From assembly GCA_015657535.1 (NCBI GenBank), contig JADHZB010001084.1, positions 1-10,554 on the forward strand: a stretch of DNA of 10,554 nucleotides, in the 5' to 3' direction. A model generated the notes under the pieces. It did no database searches. It was not told where the DNA came from and saw only the letters and a list, made by a program, of their open reading frames with translations. Position numbers and translations under genes: made by a program. The DNA is from Nephromyces sp. MM_2019 (lineage: Eukaryota > Apicomplexa > Aconoidasida > Nephromycida). Below are positions 1-7,518 of this stretch, piece after piece. Each line of letters starts with the position of its first letter. Position 1 is the first letter of the stretch.

Positions 1-340
1 ACACACACATATATACATAAATATATATACACAACACAAATTAAAGATAATTCAGATATCACACATGTCAACCTATTTAACAATTTCCTCTCTTAATCTC
101 GATTAAAAACGACTCATTTTTTAAGTAATTAAATATTTTTACATACACTTTTAGAATTTATATATGTATATATCTTTGTACTTTACCATTATATAAACAC
201 ACATAACACGTTAATTATGCTAAACTACATATATAGATTAAATCACACAGGTAGGTAGTAACACATCCCTACATACACAATACACAACTACCTACAAATA
301 AGTACACACACAGACACACGAATCTATACAACTAATTACA

Positions 341-356
341 TATATATATATATATA
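341..356. repeat. (TA)8 microsatellite
   Basis: Eight perfect TA units, flanked by AT-rich unique sequence. Simple tract with no evident function. Confidence 0.85.
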
Positions 357-653
357 CGATCAAAAACATTCACATTTATATTTACTTTTACCCACATTCA
401 CGCTATGCACAAACACTAAACAGCTAAACTATACTCACACATACACCACATCCAGACACATATACTAAGCACACACTATACACTTATACCCACACACATC
501 AATAATACCAAGGACAAATGATTAGTTATATGGTAAAATACAGCTTTCGGACACGCACAATTGATATTTACACACACATAAATATTTATTTGCACTATTG
601 ACATCCACACACACACTTTGAAGCCAAGACTCAAATTTACACATTACATGAAG

Positions 654-654
<1 letters not shown>

Positions 655-688
<34 letters not shown>

Positions 689-712
689 AAACACACACAC
701 ACACACACACAC
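655..712. repeat. (CA)n microsatellite, interrupted
   Basis: A nearly pure CA tract of about 58 bases, interrupted twice by an extra A (AAACACACAAAC) near its middle. The interruptions suggest an older tract that has begun to decay. Confidence 0.9.
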
Positions 713-1036
713 ATATCTAAATCCTGGTCTGAATTACTATTATATATACGAAAATTCGTATATGTGCAAATATGTATATTTGCACACATTAATTATATAT
801 TTATATTACATGTTTAATTAACACTTATTATTTAATCTTTGTACACAACATAAAAACAACACATATACACACACATATATTTTACTTATAATTTGATGTT
901 ATCCATTTACAAAGATCGCTTTTGACTACAACATATAGATGGCTGATCGTTTAGTTTACTAGATATTTACTGGTAAGCTTATAACAAAACTCACACTAAT
1001 ATACACACACACTAATACTTTTTATATACATATATA

Positions 1037-1200
1037 CTTAGGTTCATATACATACACATATATACACACACACATCTACACACACACACGTACATATACA
1101 CATATACATTCACACACATGTACATATACACATAAACACGTACACACACATATATTCACACACACAAGTACATATACATATACACATATACATATACTGA
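1037..1200. repeat. Compound CA/TA microsatellite field
   Basis: Mixed ACACAC, ATATAC and ACATAT words with short unique interruptions. Short words such as GTACATATACACATA recur, so part of it may have grown by local tandem duplication. No coding potential. Confidence 0.75.
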
Positions 1201-1317
1201 CATAACACATAGGCACACATACATATTACAAACATACACGCTGCTACATATATATTCAAACACAATACACATATCCCCCTCCTAATTAAACATGTGTATG
1301 GGTGATGTAAACATTAT

Positions 1318-1545
1318 GACCACATAATTAAATGTGTGTATATGTGTGTGTGTGTATGATATAAAAATTATTACGACATAATTAAATATGTGTGTGCATG
1401 TATGTGTGTTCATGTATGTGTGTGCATGTATGTGTGTGCATGTATGTATGTGCATGTATGTGTGTGCATGTATGTGTGTGCATGTATGTGTGTGCGTGTA
1501 TATGTGTGTGTTTTAAGGACTATTACCACATGATTAAAATATGTG
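1318..1545. repeat. Three dispersed copies of a ~20-bp motif before TG tracts
   Basis: A motif close to CACATAATTAAATRTGTG occurs at about 1318-1338, 1375-1392 and 1526-1545. Each copy runs directly into a TG-rich tract. A second word, GATATARAAATTATT, follows the TG tract after the first and third copies (about 1358 and 1558). The arrangement looks like a higher-order repeat made of a unique header plus an expandable TG tail, duplicated at least twice. Confidence 0.55.
1387..1512. repeat. 14-bp minisatellite, eight copies plus a degenerate ninth
   Basis: The unit TATGTGTGTGCATG is repeated in perfect 14-base phase from 1387 to 1498. Copies 1, 3, 4, 6 and 7 are identical. Copy 2 has G to T, copy 5 has G to A and copy 8 has A to G. 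A degenerate ninth copy ends near 1512. The period is longer than a plain dinucleotide and the phase is kept, so this is a true tandem array and not random TG richness. Confidence 0.9.
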
Positions 1546-1558
1546 TGTGTGTGTGTGT
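1541..1558. repeat. (TG)n microsatellite
   Basis: Short pure TG tract directly after the third copy of the dispersed motif. Confidence 0.8.
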
Positions 1559-1704
1559 GATATAGAAATTATTCCCTTTATCCATTATGGGAAATTCTTG
1601 TTTAAGGGCAATTAAGCCAAAACAAGAAAGAAAAAAATTTAAGTTTGAAAAACAATACAAATTAGGCAAAGGTATAGGTGTGGGCTCTTTTGGGTGAGTT
1701 ATAT

Positions 1705-1710
<6 letters not shown>

Positions 1711-1752
<42 letters not shown>
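1711..1752. repeat. (TG)21 microsatellite
   Basis: Forty-two bases of uninterrupted TG on the plus strand, followed by a short TATG/TATA compound tail to about 1786. Pure tracts of this length are usually length-polymorphic in eukaryotic genomes. Confidence 0.95.
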
Positions 1753-1754
<2 letters not shown>

Positions 1755-2650
1755 TTTATGTATATGTATATATGTATATGTATATACAAAGTACATAAGT
1801 GTGAATGCGTATGTGTGAACACATAAATTGTGTGCTTATCTATGCGTGCATGTACATATTAATGAGAAAATGGTGTTTCTATTTATTTTGTTCAAGCATA
1901 ACGTATAAGTGTGTGTTTTGTATATACCACGTATGTGATTTAGCGTGTGTTTTTTTGTGCATATAATATATATGTGCGGGTGTGTTATATATACGTAACA
2001 CAAAAATGTGTGTGTGCTTGTGATATATATGCATATGCGTACACAATTCATAAATGTATGTGGATAAATTTTATTTGTGTGTTTTTCATACATAAAATAA
2101 TATACTCACTTATGACACTGTGTAAATAACATTGGGTGTTATAGAATAATATAATTTATTCATGTGTGTGTGCTACAGCATATAAGTGTGTTTGCACCTG
2201 TAATGCATTATACCTTTCCTATGTAAGATACAAGCCTACACATCAATTATCTTCATCTTGAAATGTTAAACTAAACATTCTCGTACTTTTAATTATAAAA
2301 AAAATCAATATACACAGAATTTTACAAATTTAGGTTATTTAGATTTTTTTTTGTTTTTACAAGATTGATTTTTATTTTATTTTTTAGTTGAATTTACAGT
2401 TTTTTAACAAAATATATAAATTTTCTATCAGTTTAATGCATAAATATCTTCAGCCCATTTATTAATTATCTATATACACATGTGTGTGCATGCAATAGGT
2501 GTATACTTATTTGTAACTATACTCCTGAAATTAAATATATTAGTCTGTGCAAATGTGTAGCAAGTACAACATGTACAAGTATCTAGAATGTGTGGGCTAG
2601 CATAAAGATTGTGTTGTGGTCTATTTGTAGTGTGTTATGCCAATATTTGT
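1753..2650. other. Gene-free TG-biased and A/T-rich stretch left of the insert
   Basis: No gene is supported. Scattered TGTGTG words continue to about 2190 and again near 2480-2640. Between about 2261 and 2440 the sequence turns into almost pure A/T with several runs of A or T. Open frames here translate to Tyr/Ile/His/Thr-rich strings of no recognisable family. The change to bacterial-like coding sequence occurs near 2640-2700. Confidence 0.6.
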
Positions 2651-3436
2651 CATGTGCTGCACTGATATAGCTAGTATGGGTACTAATATAAACTGCGTGT
2701 ATTCAGAGCTGTCACTATTATTGAGACTTGCATTAAATTTTGAACTTAAAAAACTATCTGCATCGTCTATAAATTCTTGATCATACATTGAATAAGAGAA
2801 TCTTTCAGAATTGCCAAATCCTCCTACAGCTATTCCTGAAATACCATCTATTCTAAGATCATCTGCAGCATCGGTAGGAGCACCCAATTTTACCACACCA
2901 AATTTACTTTCAAAAAACAAATAGCTTGAATTAAACAAACTGCTTCCACTTCTTTTTCCGGTAGATATTAGAGGAATATGAACTCTAATCTTAACATTCT
3001 TAATTTTTGGTGCTACTCTTACAGCTAGTCCCACTTGGTTAAAAAAGGCAAAATTGTTATGATTTTTTGAAATATTTCCCTTAACTTCTTCTTCATCAAG
3101 CTTAGTTGCAAATCTAGACCCTACCTAAAATGCACCTGAGGCATGAAGAGAAATACCAAAAATATTTATGAGATTTTTAACAAGTTCTGCGTTATAAATC
3201 TAAGTTTATTGTATTATATCAATATTTTGAGCAAAACTTCTTTCAGGATTAAATTTAGTAATTTCTTGCACATCTTTGTTTTTTTTCTGATCAGATTTTT
3301 GCGATGTACAGGATGAGGAGATAGCAAATACATGTTGTTGTACTACAAACTTTAATCCACCCAATATAAAATAAGATAAAAAGAACCCAATTCTTAGGAA
3401 GGAATTCATATTCGAATACCTTAATAAATGAAACAT
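2621..3436 (-). pseudogene. Relic of a Gram-negative porin-like outer-membrane protein
   Basis: One reading frame spans 3436 to 2621 and is interrupted by TAA at 3206-3208, TAG at 3200-3202 and TAG at 3125-3127. The likely start is the Met codon at 3407-3409, because it opens directly into a hydrophobic signal-peptide-like segment (MNSFLRIGFFLSYFILGG); the Met codon at 3434-3436 is upstream in the same frame. After the stops the frame has alternating beta-strand-like segments, including NFAFFNQVGL, VKIRVHIPLIS, SSYLFFESKFGVVKLG and a loop APTDAADDLRIDG. This 'fragment compared across the barrel wall, then GxVxLGxPxDA' pattern is what I know from alphaproteobacterial/Rickettsiales porin-like proteins that form trimeric outer-membrane channels. 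The C-terminal strands are missing: the frame runs into host-like TG-rich DNA near 2640-2690. Family assignment is from pattern memory; another beta-barrel family is possible. Confidence 0.55.
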
Positions 3437-3750
3437 TTTAAGACACTAGATGAAATCTACAAGAAAAAATTGTTTTTTGCAAGAATTTTGTAGTAAAAAA
3501 GCAACTAACTATATGAAAATTTTTTAAATACTTTGATAAAATTATTAAAATATCTTGTTTATTTACATTTTATAAAATAGAAAAAACTTGATTATTTACT
3601 AATTAGCACTTACAACTCCCAAATTTGAACTATAATCGATATTCGTTTTTCTTCAAAGATAATTAATTACCCAAATAGCAAAAACTTATATTCTATTTAT
3701 ATCGCAAAAATAAGTAGTTTTTTATAAATTATTGAATTAATAATGTTAAT
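3437..3750. other. AT-rich spacer between divergent bacterial relics
   Basis: About 310 bases of A/T-rich sequence with no CA/TG repeats and no coding frame of note. It separates the minus-strand porin relic from the plus-strand PheS stub, so it may once have held promoters for both. A TATAAT word lies at 3631-3636, but the -35 position upstream is poor, so I do not call a promoter. Confidence 0.5.
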
Positions 3751-3915
3751 ATGTTAGGTCAGTTAGTAGAAGAGTTTAAGAATGAGGCAAAAAACATCTC
3801 TTCATTGCAAAAATTATTAGAATTAAAGTCTAAATTTTTAGGAAAAAAAAGCTTTATATCTGCGAAATTTAAAGAAATTTTAAATCTAGAAACAAAACAA
3901 AAAAAAATTACTTAA
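3751..3915 (+). pseudogene. pheS: N-terminal stub of phenylalanyl-tRNA synthetase alpha chain
   Basis: An ATG at 3751 opens a 54-codon frame. It starts with an acidic/basic helix (QLVEEFKNEAKNI), then SLQKLLELKSKFLGKKSFIS and AKFKEIL. This matches the known start of bacterial PheS: a coiled-coil arm followed by the 'R/KxxYLGKKGxLT' turn and a second helix. In intact cells PheS joins PheT to charge tRNA-Phe and is about 340-350 residues long. Here the frame ends in a poly-A rich stretch with a TAA at 3913-3915, and nothing downstream resembles the catalytic domain. About 85% of the gene is therefore absent. It points tail-to-tail at the large ankyrin pseudogene, whose last codons overlap it, so a deletion or rearrangement probably joined the two. 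No clear ribosome binding site is visible. The match rests on a short region; other coiled-coil proteins are a weaker alternative. Confidence 0.55.
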
Positions 3916-4195
3916 TGTAATGATCAAAATCTTGTAAAAAAAAGCAAAAAATAAAATATTAATAATCAAAATAATAAGCAATTCTTTAAAATTAAGAAAA
4001 TTTACTTCTTGGATCTTACCAAATAAAATACTTCCTAAATTTACTTTGTTTTGTGAGAGAATACTTGAAATTGCTAAAAATAAACTAGTAATAAGAGCTA
4101 TTGCTGCAATAAGAGCTAGTATTGGTTGCTGGATTGTTAAAGAAAGAAGTGGATTTTAACAAACCCAGAATCTTGTTTGTTGAGTCTTAGCTAAA
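3886..4195 (-). other. Hydrophobic C-terminal tail of the deaminase pseudogene
   Basis: After the frameshift at 4205-4212 and a TAA at 4156-4158, the frame holds two strongly hydrophobic segments. The first is about 4125-4065 (ILALIAAIALITSLFLAISS) and the second about 3985-3925 (LLIILIINILFF). They are separated by a short polar loop with Lys and Gln. Paired membrane segments at the C-terminus are common in ankyrin proteins of Rickettsiales and could anchor the protein in a membrane or vacuole. The last codons overlap the plus-strand PheS stub, so the true original end may be lost. Confidence 0.5.
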
Positions 4196-5091
4196 TCACA
4201 AGGGTTTTTTTTGTCCATCATTATTTTGAATATTAGGATCTGTTACTTTGTATAATAGACGTGTAATGTTAGCCTTCTCAAAGGATGCAGCTAAATGCAA
4301 TGCTGTATTACCATCATTATTTTGAATATTAGGATCTACTCCTTGCATTAATAAGGAAGGGATATCAAAAAGAGAACCATATGCCAATATTGTTCTATGT
4401 AAAATAATATTTCCAAATTCGTCCTGAGTGTTAATGCTTGTACAGACTATATCTATCATTTTATTAGTTATAGCTAAAACACAAGCTGTAAAATTTTCGT
4501 TATCTTTAGCAGCTAAATTAGCTCCTGCATTTACTAGTAATTCTGCTACTAACAAATGATTGTTCCCTGAAGCATTATGTAATGATGTTTTTCCATATAT
4601 ATCTTTGCTTTCAAGATTAGCTCCTGCAGCGATTAATAATCTCGTCACTTCAGGAGAGTCATATTCAGCTGAAAAGTTTAATGCTGTTTGTAGATCATAG
4701 AAATCTGTAGCTTCTATATTTGCACTTGACTGGATTAGTAATGTTGCAATGTCAGGATAATTATCCATAGCGGTTTTATGTAAAGGAGAAAATCCCATAT
4801 TCGTTTAAATGTCTAATTCAATTCATGCGTTGATTAATTTTTCTAATATATGTGGAAAATAGCGCCATGTAGCTTTTTCTAAGGCTGTTTCTCCTACCTT
4901 ATCTTGAAGGTTAAGATTCGCATTAGCGTCAATTAACATTTGTACAATATCTGGAAAATTGAAGTGTGTAGCGAAAACAATGCTGTATCTTGTTTATTAG
5001 TCATAATATCTAAGAAAGCCCCTGCATTAATTAGCATTTATACAATATCTGGCCAATTTTTCCATGAAGCTTTATGTAAAACCGTTTCGCC
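4196..5091 (-). other. Ankyrin-repeat block of the deaminase pseudogene
   Basis: About eight to nine ankyrin repeats of 32-33 residues can be traced. They carry the usual signatures G-TALH-A and V--LL--GA-----D. Examples are YGKTSLHNASGNNHLLVAEL, FSPLHKTAMDNYPDIATLL and GNTALHLAASFEKANITRLL. The longest unbroken piece is 4196-4798 (200 codons). Upstream repeats are in a different frame (break near 4978) and carry stops at 5038-5040, 4823-4825 and 4805-4807. One repeat (Thr-rich, around 4400-4500) has lost the canonical helix pattern. Ankyrin repeats bind other proteins; in intracellular bacteria they often serve to engage host factors. Confidence 0.85.
4215..4337. repeat. Exact 27-bp direct repeat inside the ankyrin block
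   Basis: The 27 bases at 4215-4241 recur exactly at 4311-4337, 96 bases (32 codons) apart. In the minus-strand reading both encode the same DPNIQNNDG loop between ankyrin repeats. Identity at the DNA level points to recent unit duplication or gene conversion before the gene decayed. Confidence 0.9.
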
Positions 5092-5102
5092 TGGGAGTAT
5101 TT

Positions 5103-5504
5103 ATATGATTTACCATGAGTACCTGATCCATTCAGTTTGATCCCTTTATCCTTGAAGGCTTTAAGCACAAACCAACACGTAGCACATGATAATTTATCGA
5201 TTCCTAAATTAAGGTCAATCCTATATCTAGAAGGTTGATTATTTATGTATTCTCCATTATCAGCTTTGTTCTTTATTTCTTGGGCTATTTTGACTTCTGC
5301 ATGTACTCCCTTGTAATTATTTCCTGGCATTACAAATCTTAAATCCGGATTATTCTTTATAATATCCGAGATATTTTTGTTTATAGGAGTCGAGATATTT
5401 GTATCTATCAATGTTTGATCTATTTGTTCTAAAAAACGCGGATTTCGTATAGTCCTTAAAGTGTCTGTATGGTTTGATGGATAAATTTCTATTACTTGCT
5501 CATA
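5103..5504 (-). other. Zinc-dependent deaminase-like domain (toxin-type, broken context)
   Basis: This frame has the two zinc-site signatures of the cytidine-deaminase-like fold. HAE is encoded at 5295-5303, with a helix after it (VKIAQEIKNK). CATC is encoded at 5175-5186 and follows a strand (LGIDKLS). The conserved tail GTHGKSY ends near 5103. HAE gives one zinc ligand and the catalytic Glu, and CxxC gives two zinc ligands. The combination of a KLSC-x2-C helix and a C-terminal G[ST]HGK-Y motif recalls the OTT_1508-like group, known from Orientia, Wolbachia and fungi, which is thought to contain toxin or nucleic-acid deaminases. The substrate cannot be read from the sequence. Frameshifts flank the domain on both sides, so it is cut off from both the N-terminal region and the ankyrin repeats. 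All four signature residues are still present. Confidence 0.62.
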
Positions 5505-6210
5505 GCAGATCTTCTAGCGTTAGATAATCATGTTCATGTGTTCGAACATTTCGTACTGTTTGTGCAATTATTTTTTCAATACCCTGCTTTAATTGTGTTT
5601 GTTCTGGTGTTATTTGTTGATTATTAGATGTATCAGTATAGTTTCTTACCGTTTGAAAAGAGTTTATAGGAGTACAAATTTCTTTTATTAACTTTCTTTG
5701 CCAAGGAGTAAAATCGTCAGATCTGATACTTTCTGGATATGTTGAAGGATTATCTAGTATACTTTCTATATGGGATTGAAAAACACTAAACAGCATTCCA
5801 TTTTGAGGATTATTTGTTTCGCTGTGAAATTTATCTATATACATTAAACTGACGAGCAAATCCTTGGATCTTTGTTTGAAAAAAATTAAGTCTTCGCGGA
5901 CTAGGCTTTGCAAATTCTCAAAAGCATAAGCATATTTGCCATCAATGTTAGCAACTAACAGCTTCCCATTAGGATCTATACATACAGAAGTACAAATATT
6001 TCCTTTTGGCAATTGCTGTGTTAAAAGGCTAGACAGAGCGTCTAAAGCATCTTGTCTTGGAATCCTTTTTATATATTAATGCGGGATCATTCCAGAAGGA
6101 ATAGAGCGTCCTACACGTTGCTCTATAGGTCTGGGATCATATTGATCTTCTGAAATTTTAGTTAATTCATTTAATTGTATAGAAGAATTATTCATGTTCC
6201 GTTGAGACAT
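5500..6210 (-). other. N-terminal region of the deaminase pseudogene, unrecognised
   Basis: One frame runs from the ATG at 6210 to the TGA at 5500-5502 and has a single internal TAA at 6076-6078, after 44 codons. I recognise no domain. It holds a short strand-turn-strand stretch (CIDPNGKLLVANIDGKYAYAF) that looks like a small beta hairpin, then long amphipathic helical regions with LIFFKQRSKDLLVSL and WQRKLIKEICTPI. A Gln/Thr/Asn-rich linker (TSNNQQITPEQTQ) follows, then a final helix before the deaminase-like domain. Placement before a deaminase suggests a targeting or delivery segment; that is inference only. Translation of the later part could begin at the TTG at 6010-6012, but nothing supports such a restart. 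Confidence 0.6.
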
Positions 6211-7518
6211 GCGCTCCATTTATTTGTGTTTCAGAATCTTCTAAGTAGTTGCATTTTTGTAAAAAGTCCTTTACCTCTGCTATCTCATGCCATTTATATT
6301 GATCGTGTTGATTGAAATGATTAATTATTTTGTCAAAACCTTCTATTATTTCTTTGTCACTAAGTTTCGCTTTAAATACAGGAAAAGTTATATGCTTTGC
6401 AAAATAATCCTCAAATGTTGGTTCAGATTTTCCAAAAGAAAAAATGGCTTTTATGCAAATCGTTAACGCTTCTTTAGAAGAATTTTGTCTTATTAATTCT
6501 TCTGCTACAAAATCTAAAAACTCAATATCAAAAGATTCTTCCCCATCAATGATACTCGCGGCTCTTTCAAATATTTCTAATGCATGATTCTTTATGAAAT
6601 ACTTATCTGGGTGATGTACTAAAAGAGTTGGAAAACTCGATAAATTATTTGGAAAAGATGCAGATAGAAGAGACTGAGTCCAAGTGGCTTTTTTTGCTCG
6701 CTGGAAATTGTCTTATGACTCAGTAGTATTTCTATCACATCTAAATTACGTGAGTATGCTGCGGATTTTAAAGGACTATTAATACCGTAGTTGTTTAAAT
6801 CCATCTTAGGATGACTAAGAAGCAATTTCATAATTTCTGTTTGATGGCCCTGCACAGCTAGTGAGATTGCTGTTGATTTAATTAAAGGATCTTGGGTATT
6901 TATGTCTAAAATAGGATTTTTTAACAATTCTTTCACTGTATCTAGATCCTTTACCATAACCGCTATAAGAAATTCTTCATTCACTTCTTTCTCTACAGGA
7001 GTGTAGTTTGGTTCAGTAGAATAGTAATCATCATCATAGTAATCAACATCACTGTTTGTATTGAATAGCTTAATAATATTTTTTAACTGAATTTTTTCCG
7101 CATATAATAAAGCTGTTCTTCCGTACTTATTTAGCACATCTAAATCAATTTTAGGATGTTTTAGCAATGCTTGAACCATATAAAAGTTTCTGTTCGTAAC
7201 GGCAATATGTAAAGGAGTAACTGCATCATACAGATCTTCATCTGCACGTACATTGTCTACTCTAGGGTTTTTAATATTTCCTTAACTAAATCTAGATCAT
7301 CATTGAGAGCTGCGTCTAAAAATTGGTCATTAATCTCCTTTTCTTCCAGGAGTATAGCTTGGTTGAGTAGAAGAGGTATCTTCAACATATTGTTTGTTTT
7401 AAGGTGATGGTTTTAGTTGAGGAGAAGGTGTAGTGCTATCACTAAATCTATCTTTGTTGAGGTTTTCTTCATCTGCAGGATCTTTTTCTTTACGTAAATC
7501 AAGACCATTATCTTTCAT
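6188..7518 (-). pseudogene. Broken ankyrin-repeat protein gene, upstream partner
   Basis: The start is an ATG at 7516-7518 opening a charged N-terminus (MKDNGLDLRKEKDPADEENL). The frame is broken by TAA at 7399-7401, a one-base insertion near 7336-7347 relative to its own sister copy, a return shift near 7265-7275 and a shift in the A7 run at 6689-6695. It ends at TAA 6188-6190. The middle holds two related blocks, each starting with a Tyr/Ser/Thr-rich linker ending in YTP, followed by EEKEIND or EKEVNEE and then ankyrin repeats such as TPLHIAVTNRNFYMVQALL and SPLKSAAYSRNLDVIEILL. The last ~165 codons (6188-6690) are helical, rich in Phe, Glu and Ile, and match no family I know. It overlaps the next gene by 23 bases, typical of a bacterial operon. 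I infer a secreted host-interacting protein; this copy is dead. Confidence 0.75.

Larger units (their letters stand above)
1..1290. repeat. Gene-free CA/TA-rich low-complexity DNA
   Basis: This stretch is AT-rich and dominated by short runs of ACAC and ATAT on the plus strand. I see no credible coding region: the open frames here are read through the dinucleotide runs and give only Cys-Val or His-Thr strings. Clear microsatellites inside it are listed separately. The composition is typical of eukaryotic intergenic DNA and unlike the middle of the window. Confidence 0.8.
3886..6210 (-). pseudogene. Broken deaminase-ankyrin-membrane effector-like gene
   Basis: This large minus-strand relic begins at an ATG at 6208-6210, with GGAG three bases before it as a ribosome-binding site. 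It overlaps the end of the upstream ankyrin pseudogene by 23 bases. In order it encodes an unrecognised N-terminal region, a zinc-dependent deaminase-like domain, a series of ankyrin repeats and two hydrophobic C-terminal segments. The reading is broken by TAA at 6076-6078, a frameshift near 5500-5510, a frameshift between 5091 and 5103, TAA at 5038-5040, a frameshift near 4978, TGA at 4823-4825, TAA at 4805-4807, a frameshift in the T8 run at 4205-4212 and TAA at 4156-4158. The last reading frame ends with TAG at 3886-3888. Ankyrin plus toxin-like deaminase is a known architecture of proteins that intracellular Rickettsiales deliver to host cells. I infer that role; the copy here cannot make the full protein. 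Confidence 0.72.

Noticed and set aside
522..821. Open frames on both strands of 60-70 codons around the CA tract
   Set aside because: They translate the microsatellite itself into Cys-Val or His-Thr strings and have no other support.
1037..1516. CRISPR-like or telomeric array
   Set aside because: The units are contiguous without unique spacers, and the 14-base unit is not a telomere-type repeat.
1523..2129. Three frames of 60-99 codons
   Set aside because: Composed mostly of TG/CA and TATA read-through, with no domain, no conserved pattern and no start context.
3631..3636. TATAAT as a bacterial -10 box before the PheS stub
   Set aside because: There is no acceptable -35 box at 16-18 bases, and TATAAT words are expected by chance in this AT-rich spacer.
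4940..5140. Plus-strand 66-codon frame
   Set aside because: It is antisense to the ankyrin and deaminase reading and shows no family pattern; a shadow of the minus-strand pseudogene.
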